Below the pieces are notes generated by a model. It made no database searches. It saw only the letters and a program-made list of their open reading frames with translations, and was not told the DNA's origin. 64,000 nucleotides of DNA from Paramoeba atlantica. Its lineage: Eukaryota > Discosea. The stretch lies in contig CDRNVI010000038.1 in the NCBI GenBank assembly GCA_977017575.1, forward strand, positions 62,001-126,000, written 5' to 3'. This document shows, piece after piece, positions 50,657 through 59,915 of the stretch (position 1 is the first letter of the stretch; each line of letters starts with the position of its first letter). Made by a program: the position numbers and the translations under genes.

Positions 50657-51895
50657 GGGCGCCGACTAGTGAATGGTACGCTAATGATTGAAGATGAAAT
50701 CATTGTAAAGAACGAGAAGACCAAAGAAGAATTAAGCTCATACATTAAAGAAAATGGAAGGCCTGGTAAAATTTTGGATTGCACAGCCTTCTCAATAGCT
50801 GGCATCTCGGCCTCAACAGTAGACGGAAATCTTTCGGCTGAATTTCGAAAAAGTGATATTGATGATGAGCTTGAAATTGGGTGCGGCTTCTCTTACACCA
50901 TTCACAAAGTACAGGGAGCTACTCTTACAGAAAATGTCTGCATAGACTTGAACCGCAGACCAACATGCTATCACAGCAAGATGTTGTGTCATGCCTCGGT
51001 GTACGTGGCCCTCTCAAGAGTAAAAAGTGTGAGTCAACTTTGGTTACTCCCTGAAAGAAGTGATGGAGGCTTTAGCTACTTGGAAAACTTGCGACCCAAC
51101 GCCGACGTTTCGAAATTCGTGAAACTTATGACGCAGAAGGAAGGCAATGAAAAATACGTACCTGAAAAAACTCTGTACCGTTGCCCTCCGCCATCTAAGA
51201 AAAAGAAACTGCAAATAAAGGGGGAATACCCTATGTCGCGCGAAAGTGAAACTTACACGCGACCCCAGTTAAAAGATCGGACGCAAGACAATCAGTGGAC
51301 ACAACCTGGACAATTTATACCGGACACAGTTATAAACACTTTAGGTTCAGTACTTTCAAGCCCGTCTGAAAGATATCAAGTATTGGATAGTTCTGTGACA
51401 ACTACGATTTTTAAGAGATATGCCACATCAGTAGGGGATTTACCGGCAGAAATAAGAACAAGAATTTTCTTGGCTGACCGCACTGCCGTTCCATTCTTTT
51501 TCAATCAACACTTCGCTCTATGTGTTATCGTACCGCATGAAAATAAAGAAGGCGGAAAGTTACTTTGGTTCGATTCCCTGCCTAACCACAATCCGAGGAG
51601 AAGAACTGAAGTGCTCTTAGATGTGCAAACTGTTGCGCAAAATATCTTTCACGGAGCACATGGCTGGGAGATTATACAGGGCTCAACCTTGGTGCAAGAT
51701 GATGGCACCAATGACTGTGCTTTATTCGTTTGCCGTTGGATGATTCAGTGCGCAACTCCAGGTCTCGAAACACCTCCTGAACTGTCTCGTACGGAACTTG
51801 CTCAGATCGTCAGCCGGGAATCGGTAGAAGCGGTATGGGCAAAAGAGCGAAGAACAAGAAATACAGTGGAACAAGAAATGTACAGTGGAAAATAG
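50651..51895 (+). CDS. Pif1-like helicase C-terminus fused to Ulp1 (C48) cysteine protease
   Basis: 414 codons; the first Met lies in the foldback repeat, so the helicase is 5'-truncated and the natural start is lost. Residues 4-11 (RRLVNGTL) and 80-126 (FSYTIHKVQGATLTENV, YVALSRVKS) are the last motifs of Pif1/RecD-type SF1B helicases; the Walker motifs are absent. Residues 181-190 (PSKKKKLQIK) are a possible nuclear signal. Residues about 225-370 form a Ulp1/SENP-like protease with His287 (HFALCVIVP), Asp308 (WFDSLPN), Gln349 and Cys356 (QDDGTNDCALFVC), the usual triad. Pif1 helicases are carried by Helitrons and other mobile elements, so an element origin is likely. I see no Rep domain, and the class is unknown. 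Confidence 0.7.
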   Translation: MCGRRLVNGTLMIEDEIIVKNEKTKEELSSYIKENGRPGKILDCTAFSIAGISASTVDGNLSAEFRKSDIDDELEIGCGFSYTIHKVQGATLTENVCIDLNRRPTCYHSKMLCHASVYVALSRVKSVSQLWLLPERSDGGFSYLENLRPNADVSKFVKLMTQKEGNEKYVPEKTLYRCPPPSKKKKLQIKGEYPMSRESETYTRPQLKDRTQDNQWTQPGQFIPDTVINTLGSVLSSPSERYQVLDSSVTTTIFKRYATSVGDLPAEIRTRIFLADRTAVPFFFNQHFALCVIVPHENKEGGKLLWFDSLPNHNPRRRTEVLLDVQTVAQNIFHGAHGWEIIQGSTLVQDDGTNDCALFVCRWMIQCATPGLETPPELSRTELAQIVSRESVEAVWAKERRTRNTVEQEMYSGK

Positions 51896-52238
51896 AAAAG
51901 AAATTAGAGTAAATTGATACGAAAATCACATTCATTTTGAATACCTTCTTCGTGAGAAGAGGGTCCTCAGACAATTATCTCTCGCATTGACGTGGCGTCT
52001 GAGCTTAATGCCTGTTGGCTAACCAAGCAGAGATACATAAAGAACTGTCAACGAACGAAATGTTCCGTATGCACGACCTGGTGTAAGTGTTGGGGGAACC
52101 TCGGTTCCGTCTCACTGAGCCAGTGAACGTGCCCATAGGTGCACTTTTGCATTATTAAAGTACAACATAAAGGGCTCAATGCTTAACATAAACAAGACGT
52201 AAGTAGAATCGAACATAGACCTCCCAGAGGCAAAATGT
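51896..52238. other. Sequence downstream of the Pif1-Ulp1 ORF; nothing recognised
   Basis: AT-rich, no credible ORF. Small inverted repeats are present (CTTCTTCGTGAGAAG near 51945, GGGGGAACCTCGGTTCC near 52092) but no defined terminator or element end. Confidence 0.4.
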
Positions 52239-52800
52239 TAGCCGGGCGGGCCCCTCAAAAAAAAGATTTCAGAAGCCTGTTTTCTTCAAGATTACCTGCC
52301 ACGAGGTAAAGCACTCCCCGCGCCAGCGGGTCTGCACCGCCTCGAAGGGCCCGCCGGGCGGGCCCTTCAAAAAAAAGATTTCAGAAGCTTGTTTCCTTCA
52401 AGATTACCTGTCACGAGGTAAAGCACTCCACGCGCCAGCAGGTCTGCACCGCCTCGAAGGGCCCGCCGGGCGGGCCCTTCAAAAAAAAGATTTCAGAAGC
52501 TTGTTTCCTTCAAGATTACCTGTCACGAGGTAAAGCACTCCACGCGCCAGCAGGTCTGCACCGCCTTGAAGGGCCCGCCGGGCGGGCCCTTCAAAAAAAA
52601 GATTTCAGAAGCTTGTTTCCTTCAAGATTACCTGTCACGAGGTAAAGCACTCCACGCGCCAGCAGGTCTGCACCGCCTCGAAGGGCCCGCCGGGCGGGCC
52701 CTTCAAAAAAAAGATTTCAGAAGCTTGTTTCCTTCAAGATTACTTGTCACGAGGTAAAGCACCACCTGCGCCAGCGGGTCCGCACCGCCTCGAACGGCCC
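52239..52800. repeat. Tandem repeat, five units of 112 bp
   Basis: Units start near 52239, 52351, 52463, 52575 and 52687. Each begins around the palindrome GGGCCCGCCGGGCGGGCCC and continues AAAAAAGATTTCAGAAGC, TTGTTTCCTTCAAGATTAC, CACGAGGTAAAGCACTCC. The central units are nearly identical and the outer two diverge. No ORF is supported. Confidence 0.85.
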
Positions 52801-52806
52801 GCCGTA

Positions 52807-53013
52807 TAACCCAGATTGAAAGGGGCGAGGGAGATACGAAGCAACAGGCGTGGCAGATTCCCACTGAAAAGAAATGGTATCTCCCGCACGAAGTTTGTCT
52901 CCGAGCTAGAAAGCACAAAGGCTTTGCTCGTGCGGGGAGATACCATTTCTTTTCAGTGGGAATCTGCCACGCCTGTTGCTTCGTATCTCCCTCGCCCCTT
53001 TCAATCTGGGTTA
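52807..53013. repeat. Long inverted repeat (84-bp arms, 38-bp loop)
   Basis: Arms 52807-52890 and 52929-53013 are complementary apart from one extra G. They start TAACCCAGATTGAAAGGGGC and end CTCCCGCACG. It looks like a small foldback MITE. No target duplication is obvious. Confidence 0.85.
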
Positions 53014-53039
53014 GAAGATTTTATCATTACTAAGATCAC

Positions 53040-53205
53040 TATCAGATTACAACCAAACATTAAAATCCTACAAAATCCTGCAAACCATGGTAGTGGGACA
53101 TCCTCAGACAGCAGTAAAAATATTAGGCGCATACATCGGTCAGGATAGAATGGTAAATGAATGCTTATTAAAGAAGTTCGACAAACACGATGTATGCGTA
53201 AACGA
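53040..53205 (+). pseudogene. LINE RT fragment (plus strand)
   Basis: HPQTAVKILGAYIGQDRM and NECLLKKFDKHDV match the RT segment after the catalytic loop (compare KTLGAYIGNDEVV in LINE B1). Both ends are abrupt, and the part before TAVKIL is not recognisable. It may be a remnant of the LINE into which the 53206-54044 copy fell. Confidence 0.6.
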
Positions 53206-54044
53206 GGCGGTTTATGCAATGACACTACCGGCATTCGCGTACTGCGATACGTTAGCCTGGTGGTAATTTCCGTCGTCGATTCCGTCGAACCTCTTGTTTC
53301 CGTCGTTCCTCTATGCGCGTCTTCGCCTCGATCTAACGGTTCTTGACTTGTAGGTTGTGGCATTGATTGCAGTGCCATCGGTGCTGGTGGTGGTGCTGAA
53401 GGTTGGCATGTTATTTCGTTTGGTGGTGATATCAGTTTCGACGACGAATGCGGCGGTGAAGGGGCTTGACGACGATTACGTGCTGCTCGGGTGGGAAAGT
53501 GGGAAGGGAAATGAGCGGCTAGCGTATCGTAAAAGGATGAGGTTTTCTTGGCCGTCTGTTGTGGTGTTGATCGAGGTGGGCTCAATGGTGGAGGCAAAGA
53601 GGGTGGAGATGGTGCGATCGGAGTTGGCATCGGTTCAGGTGGTGATATCTTTCGCAGTGTCGACTGTTTCGCTTGGACTGTTGATCGAGGTGGGCTCAAT
53701 GGTGGAGGCAAGGGCGGCGGAGATGGTGGGTGCGGTGTCGGAGTTGGCATCGGTTCAGGTGGTGACGTCGTTCGCAGTGCCGACTGTCGTTGTGCTGGCG
53801 AAGATTTTGGTGTTGATCGTGGTGGTGACGGCACGGCCTGTGGCCCCAATGATGACGGAGCTGGTGGTGTTAGCGGTGGTTCCGGCGGTGACTGTGGCGC
53901 CGTTCTTGACTGTGGCGTTCTTGACTGTGGCGTCGCTGCCTTTTCCGCGTGGCGCTGGCTTTTCGTCCGACGTGTGGGGGGGAGCGACTGGACGACGGGA
54001 GCTACTCCCGTCTCTTTCGCTTTGGCACGCGTGAGCATGCCCAT
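53206..54044 (-). pseudogene. LINE B-like ORF, N-terminal fragment
   Basis: Starts MGMLTRAKAKETGVAPVVQS at 54044, the same tip as LINE A and B1, then a long Pro/Ser-rich stretch with repeated RSTPKSSPAQR and PPPLPPPLSPP text, ending in Thr/Arg-rich sequence near 53206, where it meets the plus-strand fragment. The open frame runs on to 53001 across the junction and the inverted repeat, but that tail is spurious. The leader TTGTTGTTGTTGTTTTTTCC upstream of the ATG resembles the other SL-derived leaders. RT and endonuclease are missing, an unusual 3' loss for a LINE. Confidence 0.7.
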
Positions 54045-54272
54045 TTTTAGAAAAGAGTAGGAAAAAACAACAACAACAACAAACTAGACACCTCTACCCC
54101 CAACAGCGCAAACAAACACCACAACCTCGCCATGCAGCACACCATTGTATTATATATAGGAGGTATATATTGTATTGTATATAGGAGGTAGCTTAGGAGC
54201 ATGGATTGATCGCTGATTTCTTCGGTTATACCTCTCCGGCTTGGCATCGGTGAAAAAGATGACTACATGGAC

Positions 54273-54596
54273 CAATGGCCCTCGAGCGCCCAAAAACCCC
54301 ATTCAGCTCGGGCCCCTCTTCCACGTAGTTTGCATTTTTCGGACCAGTTTCGAATGCGTGAAAAGTGGAATGAAACGGAGCAACGGCCCTCGAGCGCCCA
54401 AAAACCCCTTTCAGCTCGGGTCTTTATTCCACGAAGTTCGCCTTTTTCGCACCAGTTTCGTATGCATGAAAAGTAGAATGAAACGGGGCAATGGCTCTCG
54501 AACGCCCAAAAACCCTATTCAGCTCGAGCCCTTATTCCACGAAGTTCGACTTCACCGCACGAAACCTAAAACTGGCGTGTGCATAGCCTCGGGGTT
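54273..54596. repeat. Tandem repeat, three units of 108 bp
   Basis: Units start at 54273, 54381 and 54489 (CAATGGCCCTCGAGCGCCC). Because 108 is a multiple of three, a plus-strand frame of 135 codons (54241-54648) stays open with a 36-residue repeat (NGPRAPKNPIQLGPLFH). I do not think it is a protein, but cannot exclude it. Confidence 0.75.
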
Positions 54597-54944
54597 TACA
54601 CGAGAGACATGCAGGAGCGGAAAGTTGAAGTTGTTTCGGGAATGTTGAGAATAGTTAAAGGCTGCAAGTTGCAGCTAAAAGGTTGTATGCCCTTCTAAAG
54701 CTGAAGGTGATTTTCCGGCATTATAAAAAAAGAGATATATCCGCTTTATTGTATTCCACCTCATTCCGCCTGTTTCTCCATCACACCTTTCAATTTACTC
54801 GGCGACACTCGATGCTCCACGATTTTGTGGGCGGGTGATCTGTTCGCTCGTTTCGTATTCACGTTCCCAAATGCACCTCTCTCAGGTAAAGGGTGTTTTC
54901 TGTGGGCTGTCCCGGAAAAAAACGGGGGCCTTCAATCAAGGCAA
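54597..54944. other. Non-repeat spacer; nothing recognised
   Basis: AT-rich sequence without a supported ORF, RNA gene or repeat. Confidence 0.4.
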
Positions 54945-55132
54945 TATCGATCTTTTTTATATCGGATCCAATCTCCATGCGAAGCGATCATATACAGAAG
55001 TAACAAAAATGAAATTCAACTAGTAGTAGATATTTCTGTTGGTGTTTCAATACTACATAAGAAGTGTACAAAAGCTATCACTATAAATTCCTTTTCGAAA
55101 GAATCGTAGATTGATATATCTTTTTGACTAGC

Positions 55133-58100
55133 CTATATTGCGTTAGTAGTTTTCCGAAAACGAAAGCGTTCAACGCCACGTCTGTCGCCACCTTGAGAAG
55201 GGATGTCATCCAGCCTAATGCACCTGGAGGGCTTATCTTCTAGGTTTCTATCCGAGGGACACCACATAACTTCTGTAATGTACCCCTTCACTTTGAACCA
55301 AAAAAGTTTCTTAAGCCAACTCATCACTTTTGGTGGGCCTGCCCGCCAACGCGTTAGCCATGAAACCACATTCTTGTTGTCGGAAATTAAAGTGCTATTC
55401 CGTAAGTTTTTTTGTCTAACTAAATTCATCCCCTGCTCCGCGGCATACAATTCTTTATATGCAATCGATGAATCTTTCAACCAAAAGGGAAACCTTCCAG
55501 CCTTATATTTTAGGTCGCCGTGCTCTGTCCAAGCCAAACCCCACCCTTGATCAGAGGCATCCACAAAAATTTCAAAAGAAGCGACGCTTTTTTCGTTTAC
55601 TTTTCGAGGGCGATTCTCCTCTACTGTGTCAATAAGCTCTACAAGATCTGCAATGAACGCCTTTGACATAAAACAGGGTTTGTCCCATAAAGATTGATCG
55701 AATGCTAGCCTACGGGATCGACCCCGGACCCACAACATGACGCCTAAGAACTGACATTGCTGGATACCTAGAATTCGTGTGGCCCAGAAAAGAGTACCCA
55801 GTACCTTCCAAATTAGGCGATGAGAGGGAAAGAAACGACGTCGCTGCAAACATTGAAATGCCTCGCGTAGTGCAGCTAACTTTTGAAGAAAAAGTACGGG
55901 GAGTGAAAGAGTTTTCTGCTGGAGATCCACGTGTACTCCCAATATTGTGCCGCTCACCGTTGGTTGTGTAGTTACCAATATTTCGGCACCAGCACGGTCG
56001 GCTCGCTGCTGAATGTTTTGCAAATCCCCCGTGAGAGTTTCCGTATCATTCGCAAAACTATAGCCGTTATCTATAAATGTCAAAATTCGCTGTTTTTCTA
56101 TTCCCTGGTACAAGACATTTGTCGCGGCATGGCCTATTTTCACCGACGCCTGCCAACCCATCGGGAGCGTAGCCCATCCGTATGTTCGCCCTTTGACACG
56201 GACTGCGAAGTAAGGGAGCAGCTTTGGCGGCAAGACGAATTGATGGTACCAACTCTTGCCATCCGTTTCGCAAAAGAAATTGTATTTGGCTACCATGGTC
56301 TCTATATCTTTCAAAGATGCAAGGTCTAGAGGGCCTGGTACCATCTCTTGCATAGAGTTTAGCGGAATCGCGTTTAAGATGACACGCATAGATTGCTTCT
56401 TCACTTTGGGTATCAAAAATGATGTCATCCATACTCTTACCGCTCGTCGTGGAATACGCTTCAAAATACCTGCTTGGAGCATCTCGCGGAGCACGCGTCC
56501 TAATTTTTTTGATTCGCCCCGATAACGCAGATCACGGAACTTTTTCAACAATTGCATAAACTTTTCTGGATTAATAATATAATCAAACAGTTCTGCCTCT
56601 TCACTCATATCTTCTTCCTTAGCCATTCTGACTAACTCGGTCAGATTGATTCTGGCGGACGAGACGGCGTCCAGCGGCCAATCTCGTTCACAGGGACGGG
56701 TTCTCTCTCCACGCTGGATTCGTCGATTGTCAGGGAAGTGTATATTGACGTAGGTGGGGTAGGCGACGAATTCATACAGTATTTCCCACGGAGAGGTGCT
56801 CGCACCGACAGGTGCGGCGACGCAGGCTCGCCCATTACGGTGCTGAGCCTCGTCTTCTTTAAGTGACGCGCGTTTAGCGCTGTCTGAACTTCGTACTGGT
56901 CCTCTAGCGATGTTCCCTCCCCCACTGCGTTCACGTAGTCCGCAAGTTCTTTCTCCATAGCTCGCTTCCTTTTTCTGGTTTGTAACGGGGCGGTTAAGTC
57001 GGCTTTCAGCGGGTCTACTAGGTATCTCGGGACCCGGGACTTCGGAGGACTTGTGTCCGTGATAGAACCCTTCGGAAGCATGTGAACTACTCCTCGAGAG
57101 AAATCTTTTCGACACCATGTGGGGTTTTCGCCTTCGCCCATTTCGCGTAGCACCTCGCGCTCTGTGGTCAGGTACGGATAAGGTAGCGTCTGTTGAGGGA
57201 TATGCCGATGAGGAGTGTAATAAGGGGTGGGAAGGTGGTGAGAGTCGAATTTCTGAAGTCGAGAAACGGGAGTTCGTGGATGATCTTCGTCCATCGGGAT
57301 GGGGGGTAGCATTGCTCCTGCCTCGCGTGGTTGTTGTTGTTGTTGGAATGCCTCGAGTGGTGTGGGGAGGGATGGCGGGATTGATTCGCGAGGATCGGGA
57401 GTTTCTGAATGATCTTCCATCATCACGGGAGTTAACAAAGGTTCTTCCTCGCGTGACGTGAGGAGGGACGGCGGGATCGTGTTTGTTGGCTCGGGAAAAC
57501 GTGATTCGAGAGGTGTCTGCAGCCGATGACTCACGCCTGTTGGTACGGGGAGTATTGGTGGGTCTGTACGAGGGGTTCGGCTGGGGCAGAGCGGAGTGGA
57601 AATTACTCGTATGTTGTTTACACAGCTTGAAAAGCTTAGGCGTCTGGGGAGGCTCGCCCTCTGCAGGATTCCCCACCGATCTTTTGGTGTTGAGCAATTC
57701 GATTGAGTGACCACTCCCATCGTTTGATCGACGGATAGAATTGATCTGGGTCCGTTCGTCGGTCTTACCTCTTTCCTCAATGACTCGGGAGTACTTTCCT
57801 GCTGTATTTGAATGCTTCCCGTCTCCACGATAGTTTCGAGCGGCAGGAGTGTCTCTTCGGATGGTGTGAATCCTCTTTTCTCTTCCGACAGGGTAGTTCT
57901 TGGCTCGTCGAGATCTGGCTTTTCTTCTCTCCGGGATGTCGTGGCTTGATTGTGACAAATTTCCCGGGTCTGCGTCGTAGGATGCTCGAAAGGCACGGCT
58001 ACGTATTGTCCTAGTTTTCGAGACACCTCTAATCCCGCTATCGCTCTTGGGTCTAGAAACGAGCCGAGATACGCCCGCAGGGAAGCTTCGGAAACGTGCC

Positions 58101-59323
58101 GAGTCAGTTGCTGTATCGCTACTGCATCTTCCCCAGCCGCCGCGAGATGCTGGAGCGCGCTGCGTCTGATGGAGTACAAGGTGTGTTTTTCTTTTAGAAG
58201 AGGGTGACGAGTAACAACTGGGATTTTTCTCAATCGCTGATCGATTTGGTGTAGCTTCACCCCGGGGAATAATTGCTGTTCGTTTGCCTCTCGTCTCCGC
58301 CATATCTGCTTCACCACAAGGTCGCTCCAAAATGCCGGAACGTACATTCTTACACAACGCGGACTTAAGCGTTCCGTGGTCGTGGTGTTTTTGCACATTT
58401 GGTACATCCATATACTTAATTGCAATTCGTGGTTGTTCTCCATCATCGCTATATCGCATACTTTCTGGTTTATCAGGTCTCCTGGTCGCTGGCCCGAAAG
58501 CCAGTAGATTATCAGGAATGTTTTTTCCTCGTCGCAGAGACCCGGTCCGGCGAGGAAACTCTTCAAACCGGCTAGATCCATGGGACACGCTCTTATTGCT
58601 GGACTCGCCCTCCTGTGCATCGCTCCTTTGAGGGCTTCTATTTTCTTTAATGGGAGCGGCGATCCTCGCAAAGCGTATTCGTTCCCCAAATGGCAAAGGT
58701 ATTGAGCAACGGTTTGTCCCTTTAAACCTTCTGTTTCGTTCAGATGCACCGCAAATGCGGCTAGGTATATCACCTCCTCGAGGTAATGTCCGTAGTCTCG
58801 GAGCCGCCCCACATAACTTTGATACCGTAGCCATATGCGACGCATAATGTCCCTTGTTCCTTCCGCGAACTTCTCGCGAAAGACATTTTCGGCTTTCAAA
58901 ACTTCTTGGCAGACTGTTTCTTCTGATAATTGCTGTATAACTATATTTTTTGGTATTTTTGTTTGTAATAATGACCCCTCTTTTGGGAAAGATCGGCCGG
59001 CGCCGAGGAAACTTTGCATTAGGTGCACTGTACGGTCTTCTCCCTCCCCGTACAGTTTGATGGGGCGTCCGGCCCCGGGGCCGAGTCACTGAGACCCGGC
59101 GATGTTGTGGCCGTTTCGGGAGGCCATTCCCCGTCCGCCTCGGGCGCGCCCTACGCCTCGGAAAGGTCCTCGAAAACGCTCTCCGTACCCGCGCCCTCCT
59201 CCGTTTTTTGCGTTCATAGCGGCTCCTTGCGCGATCGACATATTTTGGTAATACGACATGGTCGCCTCGTGCGCCTGGGTATATTGATCGTCCATCGGGG
59301 CGCTCTGCGCAGTTTCTTTCCAA
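55133..59323 (-). CDS. YR4 reverse transcriptase-RNase H ORF
   Basis: 1,396 codons. The first 800 or so overlap gag and the whole YR gene and are rich in Arg, Ser and Pro, so the true start is uncertain. RT motifs: IPRRAVRVWMTSFLIPKVKK, CETDGKSWYHQFVLPP (motif A), GWATLPMGWQASVKIGHAA, LTFIDNGYSFAND at the catalytic loop, LGVHVDLQQKTLSLP. RNase H: FEIFVDASDQGWGLAW, YKELYAAEQGMNLV, TLISDNKNVVSWL; tail CPSDRNLEDKPSRC. The end of the ORF lies inside the repeat unit at 55145-55175, as in YR3. Confidence 0.75.
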   Translation of the reverse strand: MERNCAERPDGRSIYPGARGDHVVLPKYVDRARSRYERKKRRRARVRRAFSRTFPRRRARPRRTGNGLPKRPQHRRVSVTRPRGRTPHQTVRGGRRPYSAPNAKFPRRRPIFPKRGVIITNKNTKKYSYTAIIRRNSLPRSFESRKCLSREVRGRNKGHYASHMATVSKLCGAAPRLRTLPRGGDIPSRICGASERNRRFKGTNRCSIPLPFGERIRFARIAAPIKENRSPQRSDAQEGESSNKSVSHGSSRFEEFPRRTGSLRRGKNIPDNLLAFGPATRRPDKPESMRYSDDGEQPRIAIKYMDVPNVQKHHDHGTLKSALCKNVRSGILERPCGEADMAETRGKRTAIIPRGEATPNRSAIEKNPSCYSSPSSKRKTHLVLHQTQRAPASRGGWGRCSSDTATDSARFRSFPAGVSRLVSRPKSDSGIRGVSKTRTIRSRAFRASYDADPGNLSQSSHDIPERRKARSRRAKNYPVGREKRIHTIRRDTPAARNYRGDGKHSNTAGKYSRVIEERGKTDERTQINSIRRSNDGSGHSIELLNTKRSVGNPAEGEPPQTPKLFKLCKQHTSNFHSALPQPNPSYRPTNTPRTNRRESSAADTSRITFSRANKHDPAVPPHVTRGRTFVNSRDDGRSFRNSRSSRINPAIPPHTTRGIPTTTTTTRGRSNATPHPDGRRSSTNSRFSTSEIRLSPPSHPLLHSSSAYPSTDATLSVPDHRARGATRNGRRRKPHMVSKRFLSRSSSHASEGFYHGHKSSEVPGPEIPSRPAESRLNRPVTNQKKEASYGERTCGLRERSGGGNIARGPVRSSDSAKRASLKEDEAQHRNGRACVAAPVGASTSPWEILYEFVAYPTYVNIHFPDNRRIQRGERTRPCERDWPLDAVSSARINLTELVRMAKEEDMSEEAELFDYIINPEKFMQLLKKFRDLRYRGESKKLGRVLREMLQAGILKRIPRRAVRVWMTSFLIPKVKKQSMRVILNAIPLNSMQEMVPGPLDLASLKDIETMVAKYNFFCETDGKSWYHQFVLPPKLLPYFAVRVKGRTYGWATLPMGWQASVKIGHAATNVLYQGIEKQRILTFIDNGYSFANDTETLTGDLQNIQQRADRAGAEILVTTQPTVSGTILGVHVDLQQKTLSLPVLFLQKLAALREAFQCLQRRRFFPSHRLIWKVLGTLFWATRILGIQQCQFLGVMLWVRGRSRRLAFDQSLWDKPCFMSKAFIADLVELIDTVEENRPRKVNEKSVASFEIFVDASDQGWGLAWTEHGDLKYKAGRFPFWLKDSSIAYKELYAAEQGMNLVRQKNLRNSTLISDNKNVVSWLTRWRAGPPKVMSWLKKLFWFKVKGYITEVMWCPSDRNLEDKPSRCIRLDDIPSQGGDRRGVERFRFRKTTNAI
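56641..59028 (-). CDS. YR4 tyrosine recombinase ORF with a long Pro-rich tail
   Basis: 795 codons starting MHLMQSFLGAGRSFPKE. The recombinase domain is in the first 350 residues: RLRDYGHYLEEVIYLAAF and TVAQYLCHLGNEYALRG (core-binding half), FLIIYWLSGQRPGDLINQ (first catalytic Arg), LYSIRRSALQHLAAAGEDA, LTRHVSEASLRAYLG with the candidate Tyr. The remaining 440 residues are Pro/Thr/Ser-rich and overlap the RT frame; they may be non-structural. It is much longer than the 385-residue YR1 enzyme because of this tail. Confidence 0.75.
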   Translation of the reverse strand: MHLMQSFLGAGRSFPKEGSLLQTKIPKNIVIQQLSEETVCQEVLKAENVFREKFAEGTRDIMRRIWLRYQSYVGRLRDYGHYLEEVIYLAAFAVHLNETEGLKGQTVAQYLCHLGNEYALRGSPLPLKKIEALKGAMHRRASPAIRACPMDLAGLKSFLAGPGLCDEEKTFLIIYWLSGQRPGDLINQKVCDIAMMENNHELQLSIWMYQMCKNTTTTERLSPRCVRMYVPAFWSDLVVKQIWRRREANEQQLFPGVKLHQIDQRLRKIPVVTRHPLLKEKHTLYSIRRSALQHLAAAGEDAVAIQQLTRHVSEASLRAYLGSFLDPRAIAGLEVSRKLGQYVAVPFEHPTTQTREICHNQATTSRREEKPDLDEPRTTLSEEKRGFTPSEETLLPLETIVETGSIQIQQESTPESLRKEVRPTNGPRSILSVDQTMGVVTQSNCSTPKDRWGILQRASLPRRLSFSSCVNNIRVISTPLCPSRTPRTDPPILPVPTGVSHRLQTPLESRFPEPTNTIPPSLLTSREEEPLLTPVMMEDHSETPDPRESIPPSLPTPLEAFQQQQQPREAGAMLPPIPMDEDHPRTPVSRLQKFDSHHLPTPYYTPHRHIPQQTLPYPYLTTEREVLREMGEGENPTWCRKDFSRGVVHMLPKGSITDTSPPKSRVPRYLVDPLKADLTAPLQTRKRKRAMEKELADYVNAVGEGTSLEDQYEVQTALNARHLKKTRLSTVMGEPASPHLSVRAPLRGKYCMNSSPTPPTSIYTSLTIDESSVEREPVPVNEIGRWTPSRPPESI

Positions 59324-59871
59324 TAGCGGCCGTATTCTCGACCAAACTTATGTTTGTAACGAAGATAGTGCAAATTCTCAAACGCGGGCTCCACTGAAAC
59401 CATCGAAAACGGACGTCCTGCTCGCGCGTGCAACCCGCAATCTTGGAGGTGTTTCGAGATCGTGTCGAGACTTTCTCTCAAACTTATGGCATCCCCCGCA
59501 ACCGCACCAGGATCTTTTGAGTTTCCAAATTGTTTGCGAATTTCATGCTCCAATCGTCCAATTAAATTGTCCCGGTATAGATCACTGCAGAAATGTCGGT
59601 ATTCCCATTCTTTTGGTCGGAAAAGCTTTTCGTGGGGGAGGTCATGGGCCGCAGGATCATACCCGCCCGGCGCCGACACACTCTTTGCTGCCATTCCCAG
59701 AGCTTCCCGAATTTGCGCGGATTGCCGCTCCACCGTAGCTTCCAACATACCGATGCGCTCTTGATCAATCTTCGTTGACGCCATGAGTTCCTCCATACGC
59801 TGCATCATTCTGGTATTATCCCCCAACTGCTGGATCACATCTCTCGGAGAGGGTGGCTGACCTTCGGCCAT
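59086..59871 (-). CDS. YR4 gag-like ORF with coiled coil and RGG tail
   Basis: 261 codons from MAEGQPPSPRDVIQQLG at 59871. Residues 15-60 are a likely coiled coil (NTRMMQRMEELMASTKIDQE, RIGMLEATVERQSAQIREAL). Residues 70-190 are the conserved core shared with YR3 (GYDPAAHDLPHEKLF, YRHFCSDLYRDNLIGRLEHE, LHYLRYKHKFGREYGRYWKE). The tail is an RG/RGG-type RNA-binding stretch (GRGYGERFRGPFRGVGRARG) in place of a zinc knuckle. Confidence 0.75.
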   Translation of the reverse strand: MAEGQPPSPRDVIQQLGDNTRMMQRMEELMASTKIDQERIGMLEATVERQSAQIREALGMAAKSVSAPGGYDPAAHDLPHEKLFRPKEWEYRHFCSDLYRDNLIGRLEHEIRKQFGNSKDPGAVAGDAISLRESLDTISKHLQDCGLHARAGRPFSMVSVEPAFENLHYLRYKHKFGREYGRYWKETAQSAPMDDQYTQAHEATMSYYQNMSIAQGAAMNAKNGGGRGYGERFRGPFRGVGRARGGRGMASRNGHNIAGSQ

Positions 59872-59885
59872 GGAAATGGACGATT

Positions 59886-59915
59886 AGTTAGTAGTTTTCC
59901 GAAAACGAAAGCGTT
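59886..59915 (-). repeat. YR4 5' repeat unit
   Basis: 30 bp, direct copy of 55145-55175, between the A-tail-like 5' border and the gag start. Confidence 0.75.

Noticed and set aside
50380-50691. 103-codon ORF of repeated CYMHYQCAICIINVLYALSM text
   Set aside because: Reading of the 20-bp array in the foldback repeat.
53357-54060. Plus-strand ORFs of 225 and 170 codons
   Set aside because: Antisense to the Pro-rich N-terminus of the LINE B-like fragment.
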